The notes under the pieces were generated by a model. The model did no database searches, was not told where the DNA came from, and was given only the letters and a program-made list of their open reading frames with translations. From assembly GCA_015680685.1 (NCBI GenBank), contig MNCI01022170.1:3324-67323 (forward strand): a stretch of DNA of 64,000 nt, read 5' to 3'. This DNA comes from Gnetum montanum (Eukaryota > Streptophyta > Gnetopsida > Gnetales > Gnetaceae). Shown in pieces: positions 51,572-63,960 of this stretch (positions within the stretch are counted from its first letter, which is position 1; each line of letters opens with the position of its first letter). The translations under genes were made by a program, and so were the position numbers.

Positions 51572-54500
51572 TTTTCCTCATTTGTCAGTCTTACATGGGC
51601 TGAGTGCTCATTGACTTCTTCAACAATCCACAACTCAGCCTGTTATGAACTACCAACTCAGCCTGTTATGAACTACTACCTTAATTGTAGTTTGTCCTTC
51701 ATCCTAATCATTCTTTTTACTCCATCATCACTTTTGAATGGGTCTGTACTTCCTCTTTAGAAACTATATATATTACGAATTACTCATCTTGGATATTCTT
51801 GTCCTGTTTAGGAAACCGATCTTTCGTCATTTCTTTTATTTATGAATCACTTGCTAACTTTTTGGTTTCTTCATAACAATTTCTATGTTGTTATATTTTA
51901 CTACTTCTAACATATGTGTTGTTCCTTGTTCATTGATTCCTTTTTCTTTCTTTCTTTTATCCAATTTCATCTTTTTCGGCATAATACAAAATGAGAACTT
52001 ACCTGTTTTTCTCCTTCATCAGGAGTTACGACTCTTTACGGAAAAATCATAGCATTCTTAACTACTCAAATTAAATTGAGAAACTAATGATTGTACCTGA
52101 AATTAGGAGTATACTTAACATGCAATAATACATCTTCATATGCTCAGCCACAGGTCTTGTCTCAATTTTTTTTAAAAGTAATACAAGTCTATTTGAAATC
52201 AATGAAGAATAGTCGCAGATTATTTGAATGTGTTTTTCCAACCTCTTGTTTCAACTTTGGGCAGCTATATAAGACTCACAAAAGATTCTTTTAGATTAGT
52301 TTTATTGGATAATTACTTGCCCAATAGATCTCTAAGGTTTATTAAGAAGGTAATAATAAAATTCAAATTAAATTTAATATCCAAGATAATTTAGAAAATC
52401 TTTACATATGATCCTTTAGAGAGAGGTTTATAAAAATACATAATAAAATGAACTAAAGAATATGGAAGTATAAAATTAATAATTATATTCAATAAAAATT
52501 TAAATCCTAAATCAATTCTTCGTATTCAAAATAACAAATTTTTGCCAAGGTTATTTCAGACAGAAATATCCCATGGTCTTAGGACGAGGAAAAGCCCAAA
52601 TTCACAAACATGTTCTAATCCTTAAAAACAGATTCTAAACCTTTCATCCCTCTAGCTGCTACTCTGCAAAAATTGGATAATTATACCACAAATTTCTGAG
52701 TTAACGATAAGCTTAAATGTTATAATCTTAAGATTTATTTATAGCAGTAAAAAGCAAATAATAAATGTTATCACTGAACCATTTGAAAGTTATAACTAAT
52801 TAGTCTTTACGAAAATGCATAACAATTTAGGTGCTAAATTGGGTTCCTGCCATTATCTCCTTAAATGCAGATATACACACAAGATCCAAACGAAGCAAGT
52901 CTGATGGATCTTTTCTTTGCATTCTTTCTAGGTGCAAGTACATAGATTTATGCATTGCTCTTCTTTGATCACTGCACTGGATCAATGAGAATAGTGCTTT
53001 CCTATGAATCTTGCACAAATGTTTCCGCAATTTGATATGGAAGTGTGTTATGTGAACTATCTTGATCATGTGTCTGAAATTAAGATTGCAACCAAATCTT
53101 AGATGGTTTTGAGCTCAGCCTGTTCACATCAAAGGGATGCGGAATCCATTCCATGCATGAAAATGCAATTGTGAAGAAATTTACATTTGATTTAAATCCT
53201 TTTATAGGCAGTGTTCAAATTTTTAACTACCCAGTTATCTGCAGTAAAAAATTGTTTCCTTTTGTTTTTTGGGCTGAATACCAGAGGCGAGATACAAATG
53301 CAATGTCATTGCACCATTACATGTATATTAATGGAAATTGGAAATTTTTATTAATAATGCTATCATCTCAAGAAAACGTCTCTACACAGCAGAAATCGGA
53401 AACAAATTAAGACAGCACTCCGAACGGATTGTATGGATTATCATCCCCATCATATTAAGTTAACATAAAGCATCCAAGGTTTTCCTTCCAAATTTATAAG
53501 CAAATAACGTTTATTTTTGCAAATCTGTCAGTTAACTTACGCAGAGCATTCTCACGCTATTTAATATAACAATATTGGTGATTGTTCTCGCAACAAGAAG
53601 AAGGCAGACAAAGCATTTTTAAGTAAAGAACTAAACTAAAACTAAGAGAAAAAGGTGAAATGAAAGTAGATGATAACACTGGTAAAAGACATGGCTTCCA
53701 ACATGAAGAATTCATTAATATGAACAAATAATTTAAACAGCTTCTATTTACATAAACATGAAAGTAACACACTATAGTAACGCAAATATCAACCAGAAAC
53801 TTTCTTTGAAAAAAGTATACATGAAGGTCTTAAAATAAATGAAAATTACACATAACCTAGTTTTCATGAGTGGCTTGTTGCCAAACCAAACCAAAACATA
53901 AAAGGATGTTTTCAATATTTTTGCAACAGCAGAGTAATCCAAATTTTGCCCCAGAATAACTCAAGGAAGGCACTGCATAGCCAACGAAATATTTCAACAA
54001 AGTGCATGAACTATTTCAAAGTTAAAGCTTGCTCATTTGCTGTTTTTTTATTTTGCAAGTTGCATATTTAAACATCATTCCTTAATACTGTTTCTTTACT
54101 TCAAAAAGCATGATGAAGACCGTTAAGATATGCATTTTAAGTGTCATTTTAGTTGAAGTAGGCCTCAGCCTGATCAAGTTAAATAACGACACAAATAATT
54201 CTACTGTCACACTGGATTATTCCAAAGCAAAACTATCTTGCAAGTCAAAATGATTATCCATTGTGATAGAAAATAGAAAAACATGATTTCATAAACATAA
54301 ATCCAACAATAGCAGGAATATACAATCAAATTGCATTTGTATATTGACTCTGGAATTCAACCAACAAAGAAAACTCGAGATAATGTGCACTAGAATTCTG
54401 TTGATATATAATGGCAATAAGTCAAAATCTGAATACAGCTGCCATAAAATGATTGAAAATGAATTCAAATCTCTTCACAAATAGTGTTTGGTTGCCTTTT

Positions 54501-55321
54501 TATGCACCGAAAAAGATTAAAATAGCCATTCCGCACCGCATATCACAGGGTTGGATGTGAATAGGCTAAAACATCTAAATATTCAAAGTCAATATTAATT
54601 GTGAACTCAATAATTGGGATAGTTCATGTAATATTCCATATAATGCTGTAGAAACATTCATGCAAGAGTCAAAGGAAAATGCACTACAATACATATCTAT
54701 TCCTTGGACCTTTATCCTTCTTTGCATCTTCCTTTAGAAAACCTTGATATCAGACCATGGATTAAGAAATCAAATAAACTTCACTCAAAATGAAAGATGA
54801 CTGCGATTAACTTACATGGAATATATATGAAATCTTGTCATTGTAGTCAATGAACTCTTTCCACTGCTTTCCAATGTTTGTCTCTGGAATATGAGATACA
54901 TGAGGATCATAACAAATAAATGGAAGCACTAACACCTAGGGTAATTTAGTAAAAACATCTTCAGATAATCCAACATTAAGCAATGTCCAGTGTAACGTGC
55001 ATATCCCTTCCAGATGAATAAAAACTGGCAAATATATAGAAAAGTTAATCTGTGTTCTCAAATAACTTGTGACAGCTGAGAGCTAGATATATTTAAAAAC
55101 TTTTCAAGTAAATGGAATCAATAAGCATCATTAATCCAAAAACCCATTATAAGGAATATTAAGGAATAATATGTTCCAAGTTGAGCTTCTAGAACCAAAT
55201 CAAGCCATAATAATAAAAGTTGTGTTGTGACATATTCTTCTGCACGTTTCACGGAAATGTAAGCATCTACTACATGCAACAATGGAAATGAAAGCATCTA
55301 CTACATGCAACAATTAAAATA
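51572..55321. repeat. Tandem duplication inside segment 2, second unit
   Basis: It is shorter than the first unit, because pieces corresponding to about 48600-49020 are largely missing. The right end continues into sequence collinear with segment 1 (33360 onward). A small local duplication (catctactacatgcaacaat at about 55264 and 55297) lies at its right edge. Confidence 0.8.
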
Positions 55322-56799
55322 CATAGACACTACCCATTGGCTGACATTGAACTCATCAAAGTCCAACAAATACCTAGGGCTTAGGATATAATAGAAATAG
55401 TTTAGTTCAGTAGTGCCATATCTAATAGTAATAACCTGCAGCACATGAATCCCAAAAATATTATAACACTTGTGACATATGAATATCAAAAGAAAAAGAA
55501 AAAGGCCTGACATTTTAGTTAAATTCTTTGAGAAGCTTGACCAACATTTTAGTATATTAACTGAAACATTACAAAACAAAGGAAACATAAATCCATCAAT
55601 CTAGTTTTTGATTATTTTATACAGAAACATAAATTGGAATACAATATGTATACCATGGGCATGTGGTGGATGGAATCTTAGATACGTATAGAACATCAAT
55701 TGTGTTTTGTTAGGGAAGACTACTTGGCAATTGCGTACATCAAATAGACCATGGGTTTAGGTGATAAAAGCCAAGTACCTGTATGATGGTTTCCACTTTG
55801 TTAATGCTCCTAATATCACCAATCCCTCCCCAATTTGGAAAGGGCTTCAAACTATAAAGCATTGGTTTTGTCAACATGTTTATTTTCATAATCAGCAATA
55901 TAAGTGGTGTGATTCAGAATATTCTACAGAGAGAAGGGTTATACCACTTTATGCCTTATGGAAGAGTGCATTATCCAATAGACATCAAAAATCCCATTTT
56001 TACTTCTCACATACATCTCTTTGCTAGTAAGCTGCTTCATGGAAAATTACCCACAAGTCAATATCTTGCACAGAAGAACATCATGGATGATCCAGGTTGT
56101 GTGCTTTGTTATTCAACTTTAGAAACAGTTGATCATCTTTTTATATATTGCCTATTTATTCAAGATATGTGGAACCATTGCAGGAAAAATGCTAAGAGGT
56201 CTCCACCTATAACTAATTCTATGAATGATTTTTTGCTGGCTTGGCAACAACATCATTTTAAAGGACAACAAGGAAATGTGTGGATAACACTTCCATGGTT
56301 ATTTGGTTTGTGATTTGGCAGGAATGAAATTTTAGAGTTTTTTTAACAACAGTCAAGAAGCCCAACATCAGTGTGGATTGTTGCTTTGGCTCTTTGGAAG
56401 GATGCTGCAAAATTTCGAAGAAATTTTAATTGGAACAATGATGCTATTTAGTTATATGAGTATTATGGACGATAGTTTTATGTTTGTTTGTTTGAGATCA
56501 GTCCTTTATAGCTATTTTCTTTTCGTGGCCACTATAGATCTAGGATGTCCATTTGATAAAAAAAAAATTGTAGGAGTTACCCAAATAACTACCATTCACT
56601 CTATTCATAGGAACAACTATTAAGTAAACACGGTATGCAAGATGAGAGAGAGAACCTAAACAGCTTCTTATTGGTGGTGGTTCTTGTCCATAGGGCTATT
56701 TTCTCTTGTTGGGCTTTGACACTCACAATTACTCCACAAATCTCATCACCCTCATCAAACTATTCCCCAATCATTTCGAAAAGCTATAAAGCAATGTCC
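54684..56799 (-). pseudogene. EIF4E: eIF4E pseudogene, segment 2 copy (exons 3-5)
   Basis: Exon 3 is 56799-56656, with the same TAG in GE[14 protein letters not shown] as segment 1, plus a second stop nearby and a 2-base shift near its end. Exon 4 is 54881-54816 and is intact: TNIGKQWKEFIDYNDKISYI and FH. Exon 5 is 54731-54684, ending RNRYVL. Exon 2 is not found: the segment is cut by the Athila-like element at 60060. The shared exon-3 stop shows the gene was already dead before the segments were duplicated. Confidence 0.85.
55655..56567 (+). mobile_element. LINE 3' fragment with zf-RVT domain, segment 2 copy
   Basis: Same insertion as 33690-34434. It is the more complete copy: the zinc-binding domain (55963-56250, LFASKLLHGKLPT, DDPGCVLC, DHLFIYC) continues into about 200 bp that segment 1 has lost, then an A run ending at 56567. 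Being at the same place in both segments, it predates the duplication. Confidence 0.85.
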
Positions 56800-56809
56800 C
56801 TATAAACAT

Positions 56810-59030
56810 ATAAGAAAATATACAAAATAAAACCATGCAACCAAAACGTGAGCAAAATAGAACAAAGCTAAATATTAAAGAGAAACACACATATTCTAGA
56901 GATACCCAATTCAACATTCAAGGGAAAAGAAGCACTAAAATGAAACCAGCAAGACTAGTTTATCTATGTATTTATAATTTGGCCAAGGGAATCTTTTCCC
57001 TTTCTCAAAATAAAATCTTGGGATCAATTCTAAAATTTTGTGTATAATATATGATGAAAAATTTTGGAAAATATTATTTATCATTACATTATCAGCCCTA
57101 AAGGTTATGGACAAAACATGATTTAGCATTCCGTGATTGGGCCCTAGAGGGTTATGGATGAAATATAGACCTCTAAAGCATTAAAGATGAGATATAATTT
57201 AGTGTTTTACCATTACAAGGATAAGATCTATAAGGAGTTAGAGATAATATATAATTCAGCATTACAAGATCAAGCTTGAGTATGATTAGTAGTTAGCCTC
57301 TCAGCCAAAATAAAATTAAGGGTTAACAACATTGAAGAATCTATTGTGCATTAGATAAAGATAAAATCAAAACTATGCATTAAAGGCTTGTCACTATTGT
57401 TGACCACTTAGTGTTACCTTCCACTAAAAAACAATTAAATCACATACAACGCCTAAAATATCCTCATTACACAATTATCTTTCATTCACATTTAAGCCTA
57501 GAATTCAACAAAAGAATCCCACAGGAAAAACTGATGGATGGCAAATACGAAAAATCATCCAACATTCCAAATATATTCTTCAAGAAAACATTAATTTTGA
57601 AATTATGCATTCTAATCAATTGCAAGTTGAAAACAAACATCAGAAAACTCATTCAAAGAAGGTACTGCATTTTCAGCATAAAATTTCTTCATATATGCTT
57701 GTATCAATGTTGTATGAAATCATCATGCGCAAATAGAAATTTTTTTTTTTTGAAAAGGCAAAAAAGCTAATAAAGTACACAGTATTTTTCATAGCCAAGT
57801 GATCCTTGTGAATGATGGAAAACAGGCTATATGTTTTGGAAAGAAAATGAATTTCTTGAAAAGAACAGCTCAAAAACGGAAAATGATGGTGTATTCTGCA
57901 TTTTTATTGTGCTCGGTTCTCTTACTTTCTTTTTCTAGCTTAGTCTCCTTGAGCTCCTACCTTCCCCTTTTTATTGATAATTTTCATATTTTATAGCCCT
58001 ATAAAATACACATATGTTCTTTTACAACAGGGATCAATTTAAATTCTATTTAGAAAACTTGCAATTAATTGAGTGATGAGTCTGGTGTCTCAATCATATT
58101 AAGTTAAATAGTTATTGTGTCACGAAGGTGAACCAACCACCCATGGTGTCTTTTGAAAAGATGACTTTGATCTGCTTTAGCCATTAGATGGACTCAACAG
58201 ACGGCTGTCACAGTTGATTTGAGATTATTGGCGGCTATTTCAAACAAATATTTTGTTTTTAGTTGAAAATATAAACAAATATTTGAACAGGAATTATCTT
58301 GACAAACTGATAATTATAAGTCCTCATGTTAAAGTTCCAAAAGAGAAAAAAGTAAGATATAGGATAGTTGAAGCTGTTGAGAGGAATTCAAACAAAATGT
58401 TGTTGAGTGTTAACACAAATAGAACAAACTTTAAGAAATCTTATTTTCAAATGAATTAAGTTTGTTCCATAAGGGTGACTTTCCCCAAACTACCAGATAA
58501 AGGACTTGCTCTAGTCTACAGTGCAAATGCAAAACAAGACTAGACCCCACAAGAAAGGCCACAACAATGTAAAGCAGCTTAAGCATGACAGCAAATTACA
58601 TCAAGTTTTGCACCACACAATGTTATCTTTTTAAGAGGTGAAAAGAAAAGAAGGTTGTTATAAGTGTTCCAACTGATAAGAGCACTGTAAACATCATTTC
58701 CTTCATGGAAGTTTTTTACAGATCTTCCCTAACAGTGTATTCACCTGAAACTAGAGGACATTTTTCAGATAAAACCAAGCATATCATGGAGGGTAAGAAC
58801 TGGTAGAATTAATGAGAGCTATTCAGTTGTAGCAGTCTCCAAAACTTATACGAATTTCTTTCTAAAGATTAGTTATAAATTTCATCTACTGTTGCAGTTA
58901 TTTTGGCCAATCAACAGCACCACCGCTGATGAGCTGCTCAATTATACTTATCTTAAAATACTCAATAAAAACGGCCAGCCTATAGGTTTTACTTCATTGT
59001 AAAGTACAAACCCTAATCATCGTTGAAAAA
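56810..59030. other. eIF4E intron 2 sequence of segment 2, no further gene
   Basis: Collinear with 34670-36990. The unidentified coding-like block (58866-58975, minus) is present but interrupted by a stop. Confidence 0.5.
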
Positions 59031-59033
59031 CAC

Positions 59034-59962
59034 AGGATAATTGTATTTAACATCCGACAGTTTTGCAAAACCACTGAACCCAGCCAATACCACTTCTTAA
59101 TTATTTGAAATCAGATTCACACCAGCAGCTGCTACCAAAGACTTTTGAACAACTTGTTGTCAAACCTCCTATCCAGAATAAACATAAAATAACTAAAACT
59201 CCTCTTTACTGGAATATATCTGCAGTTCTGCACACTTTTTCAAATTGACTTCTTCAGTCACTGCACAACATCACCCCTGCTTTCTTCAGCAACTAGTTTC
59301 AGGTCAATATCTTACTGAGTTGCTACTTCAAATGTTCATAAAGGTTACCAGGATCATTTTCTGGGTTTCTTAGGCTTGAAGGCAGTTTTTTTGGGGCATC
59401 TGAATGAGGTGTTTCAATGCTCAAAATAACCAATAAATATAACAAAATAAAAAACCACCCAAGATTCAGATTTCCATTGGACTTTGGTTCTAAATCTAAT
59501 GCCGCAATGCATCATTAAACCAGGTAAGGTTGAGTAGATATTGGTACTGGCAGTTACAGGAAATTCTAAATATTCATTCGTTTATCATGTTCTGTTTTAC
59601 CGTATTTTACAATGATAATTGTTTGGTTCCTTTACTGCTGCTGCTGGAATAAAAATTGTCATTCCTCAGCAATTCTGTTTCTCTTTCATGTTCGTCTGTA
59701 ATTACTTTACAGTTCTAGAACGTTTATTCATTTGTTTCTATATTTCTTTTTCAATGACGGTCATTGTCTTTAGACTAAGATTCAATGTCTATTTTTTTGG
59801 GAAAAAATGTTCATGCTATGCTTTGATATCTACTTTTTTCTCTGGAAAAAGTGTTTTCATGGTGTTGATTTTGTGACATTTCTGTGACAAATACCTCCTA
59901 AAAGCTGTAATGGCTGGGTTTAACGATTTTACAAAACCACTGGACCCATAAAGTACAATTAT
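59034..59962. mobile_element. TIR-bounded element (segment 2 copy)
   Basis: The left end reads gataattgtatttaacatcc. The right end in reverse complement reads gataattgtactttatgggtc. Both run inward to cccagcca through a gttttg-aaaa block. It is the same locus as 36991-37912. Confidence 0.5.
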
Positions 59963-60059
59963 CCCAGAATCAGCCAAAATACTAAACATGAAAGATAGGC
60001 ATATTGTGAGAGATGTCTCAGGGTAGCAGTTCTCTTGGGCCATCCCCATGGTTTGGGGA

Positions 60060-60813
60060 TGATGAGTGGCGAGGTACCCCTACACTTAACCATACGAATA
60101 CGAGCATTACACATGTGATCCGGTCGAACTTCGCAGACTAAGTGCCTACACACCTTATGGAAGAGTTAAGGTTAATTATTATTTGTCACAGTTGTATAGT
60201 TAAGTAAGTTTGAGATATATGATTTTTATTTCCTATGCTGATAAGGTGAAGGGTGAAGAGATTAATTAACTAACTTTAACTAACTAACTAAGCCTTAATT
60301 CACCTAGCATCAGTATCCGTTCCCACTTACCGTTCACACCTTGAACCGATGCAACCTTGGTTACCAAATGCTAATCGTTGCTGGGATCACTAAGCGCAAC
60401 GCACATGCTCGAAGCGGTCATACTAAGGCACTTAACTAGGAGAGAAGGGTTGAGAGAGATTTAATGAACTAATAAAGCATTAAATGATAAACAATAAATA
60501 ACAATAAATAAAAGTCCTATTTAGCCTATTCCATGCACTGCAAGGTTTATCTAAGAAGTTCATCTTTATTGCTGTACACAAACATGTGTTCAGGTACAAT
60601 ATTTGCTCGAGTAAAGATCCGTTCACTTTGGAGCTCCTACTGCGGGCACATGGAAAATATTTTACCTCTGGAGGGATCAAACTGCCAGAGTTTCGCTACG
60701 GTCTAGGCCTAGAATAAGAAACAAGGGAGAGCCGCCTCTTATTTATAAATTTGACGGCACACTGCGATATCGCGTACGCGATATCGCGGCCTATGCAATA
60801 TCGCGTCCCATCA
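60060..60813 (-). repeat. 3' LTR of the second Athila-like element (754 bp)
   Basis: It starts TGATGAGTGG and ends TCCCATCA. Its second half matches 1-319, and its ends match the LTR at 6005-6888. It contains nested gatatcgcg palindromes at about 60765-60805. Confidence 0.82.
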
Positions 60814-62537
60814 TACCCCTATGACTGAATAAAAACTCATCCTCAAGTTCCTTACAAAATATTAGGATGACATGGGATTATTGACTCAAATGGAACTAAT
60901 GGGATGACATGTGAACGGATCATCATTACAAGACAAGACAAGACTAGTGTTCATGACAACAAGAGTGAACATTTTACACATTTGACATCGGCAACTGAGA
61001 AAGAGAGAGAAAAAGAAGTGTTGTTGCTGCCAACACCAAGATTGCACCTTTCGTTGTCCATCCGTAAGCGCGCCATCGGTCTTGCTCCTTGCATAGCTAC
61101 TTTCAGCACTGCTCCATTCCATATGTTTCTTCAGATCCAATCCGTTGTTGTATGATCGCCATCTACACACACAACACAATCTTTATATTAGCAAGGGTAA
61201 ATGAATCATAATGCAATTGATATCTTGCTTTGGTGAAAGGTCCATTGGCTGAGTTGTGGTATGGCTGATACGAATTTGGAGATATAATAATGGTGACTAC
61301 CGAAGGTGTAGGGGTTAGGAGAAAATCGAAAAAATTTGGGTCTGGACCCCCATGACTAAGAGCGAACCTCCGGTGGCGATAAAACGGAGAAAGAAAAAGA
61401 ACAAGAAAAATGAAGAAAAAGAGACAACTATAACGTTGCTGAAATGGATGTCAAGATGGAAATGAACAAAATAATATAGATTGCAAAAATGTTAGGGGAA
61501 AGAATTTAATTGGTGCACCAAATAGGAATGCCAGTGGGTCCTCCCTAAAGCAGGCTCATGCCCTTAATGCCTGACAAACCCACATTCAAAGAGTTCGTAG
61601 GCTCTGGGAATGTCATTCGGAACAAGAGTTAAAGTCTTAACCACAAGAATTTACCAAAAAGAAAATAGTGCATCAACCAAAATATACACTAATAATACAA
61701 CTGGCAATGAGGTGAACAATGGAGAGAAGGATGAAGAGAAGAGAATGGAATGGAGTCCCAAGAACAAGGTGGTGTACAGCCTCTTGTGTAGTTCATGATT
61801 AATGTGACTTAGTCGATCCCATTCCAAGTCCGGCCTCAAACAAACCACTTCCAGTGACTTCGCATTAATGCATTTGGCCAATCCATCCCCTTGAAGTAAC
61901 AAGAATGCCTTCACCTAAGAGTCACTACCATGCCGATGAAACGAAGGAGAAGAGAATGGGAAGCGAGAAGGGCTTTAGTTAGAGGGAACATTTTTATTTT
62001 AGTTCCATAATCAGTGCTTGTAGTCCAAATGATTATTTCGTCTAAGGGGTGTGCTTTGAATTCTCACAGTTTTTTTTTTGTTTTATGTATTTATGCGTGA
62101 GAACCACACCATGCAAAGACTTTGTTATTTTTATTTGCTCAGTTCCCCGATAATTGGGTAATGTCAAAATGGTAAGAAAACTCAAGAAGAAAACATCCGA
62201 GCACCCAAGAGAATGGCCAACACAAATACATCAAGTTCCCTTGAAGTCACATCCTTTTCAATCCTTGAGTCCTTTCTTAGTTTGAGAAATGCTCAGTCAC
62301 CAATTCGTTAATAGGTCATATTATGAAAGGAATTGTACATTGCCAAGTCGAGAGAGACCATAGAAATTTGTGAATGTGTGGATGAAGTGAACTCATTGCA
62401 TGCTATATCAAAAGAAACATACCTTAGTATCAACATCATAACTTAAAGGTAAAAACCAAACATTAGCAATCAATATAAAAATAGTTCATGCCATCATGAA
62501 GAACACTTATTGGGTGACAAACTTATAGGGTGGATCT

Positions 62538-62560
62538 CACACACACACACACACACACAA
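62538..62560. repeat. (CA)n microsatellite
   Basis: About 11 CA units, directly before the minisatellite at 62576. Confidence 0.9.
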
Positions 62561-62575
62561 AATGGAAAAGTATAA

Positions 62576-62752
62576 CGATGTTGTAAAACAAAAACAAGAA
62601 AAGTTAAAGAAATGTGTAAAACAAAAATGTGCAAAACAAAAACGTGTAAAACAAAAAACGTGTAAAACAAAAATGTGTAAAACAAAAATGTATAATACAA
62701 AAAGGTGTAAAACAAAAAGGTGTAAAACAAAAATGTGTAAAACAAAAACTTA
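62576..62752. repeat. Minisatellite, 15-bp unit (tgtgtaaaacaaaaa)
   Basis: About eleven units of 14-16 bp, varying mainly at the first three bases. It makes an open frame on each strand (Lys-rich on plus, Phe/Leu/Tyr-rich on minus) that is a by-product of the repeat. Confidence 0.92.
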
Positions 62753-62919
62753 AAAAAGAATTGATGGCCCCAAATGATCAACATAGGTGGCCATCTCCCC
62801 CATGATTGAATGGAAAGAGAAAGATCCAAAATAACGAGCGCCTGTTTGAATTTCTTAGAAGTGTCCAACTTCTCCCAATTGATGTTTTTAGATTAAGGGG
62901 TGGAAGTCAGCGATGCTCA

Positions 62920-63960
62920 TATTCCAATGTATCTATGTCTTCGTTGTTGGCATGAGTTGTTCTCCCAGTTCGTTCCATGCATGTTGGTCGTTTGCTCTTT
63001 CGAATAGCTGCCAACCATGGGGTGTCCACTTATTGTGTGGTTGCTACATACAAGCACCTTTGTCTTAGAGTTCCTAGGGCACACCTGTTTCATGGAAGAG
63101 ATGTTGAGCATTCCTCCATGTCGTCACCCGATGAGTCACTGTATGTGATGCATGGAACTTTCTTCTTCTCGATCTTTTCATAAATATTTACCTTAGATAT
63201 TTCCAAGGAAAGATCGTGAATTCCTAGGCATGCGTCTATTGTACTTAGCCATGCCCTTCCCATTATACTTGGGAAGTCCCCTTCATTGTTGTTGACTTCT
63301 ATCACTAGAAAATTGGTTGGGTATGACCAATCACACACAGTGGTAACGATGTCCTCCACCAATCCCAAGGGAATGGTGATGGACTGGTTTGCCAGCTCTA
63401 GTTGAATATTGCTCTTCTTGAGTTGGGGCAGGTTCTAGGCTTAATACATCTCTCGTGAAATTAAGTTAACTCCAGAACCTGAGTCAAGAAGAGCCTTATG
63501 AGGTTCATTTTCGGTGACTTGGAGGTAGATTAAGGGACTTCTAGGGTCAGATAGTTTCCTGGGAAGGTGGCCTACCTTGATCCAGTCGGTTACGGTATGT
63601 GTTAACATAACCGTATGCATTGAGCTCTGGTATTGGTTTGAAGGGAGCTCCAAAGCCTTGTATGTTGGAGGAGTGTGCATAAACTCAACCGCTTGTGGTT
63701 GTGAGAGCTTGTCTGGGCTTTTGGTTCTGAAGAAAGGTCTTCTCTTTTTGCGATTGTTAGAACCAATAGCGGGTTGAATGTTTACGGCTCTTGTAGCGTT
63801 ACGTTGCTACGGTTGAGTGGGGAGTTCCCCTTACATTGTTGGAGTAGGAGGTAGTTGAACTACCGTCGGAAGAGGTGCGGATGGATTAGGAGGATGGTAT
63901 GGATGTGGAGCATCTCTTGGAGGAGAAGGAGTCCTTCTAAAGTACTCTCGAACTTGGTAG
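62920..63960 (-). pseudogene. Retrotransposon gag end and protease remnant
   Basis: The minus strand carries a Pro/Ser-rich stretch (63960-63820) and a Lys/Arg-rich stretch (about 63750). The protease follows, with ALLDSGSGVNLI at about 63500, intact at the active-site Asp, then a block ending GDFPSIMGRAWLST near 63250. A stop separates the parts near 63440. It is better preserved than the same region of the first element (3425-2926). Reverse transcriptase should follow but does not. Confidence 0.75.

Larger units (their letters stand above)
41987..59995. repeat. Segmental duplication, segment 2
   Basis: Collinear with 24491-37960, with two large additions: a solo LTR at 42082-43031 and a tandem duplication of about 4 kb (47446-51571 with 51572-55321). 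Exon 1 of the two oxidase genes differs at 5 of 137 bases, so the duplication is fairly recent compared with the split from copy A. Confidence 0.9.

Noticed and set aside
62494-62868. 124-codon minus-strand frame rich in Phe, Leu and Tyr
   Set aside because: It is produced by the 15-bp minisatellite and the CA repeat.
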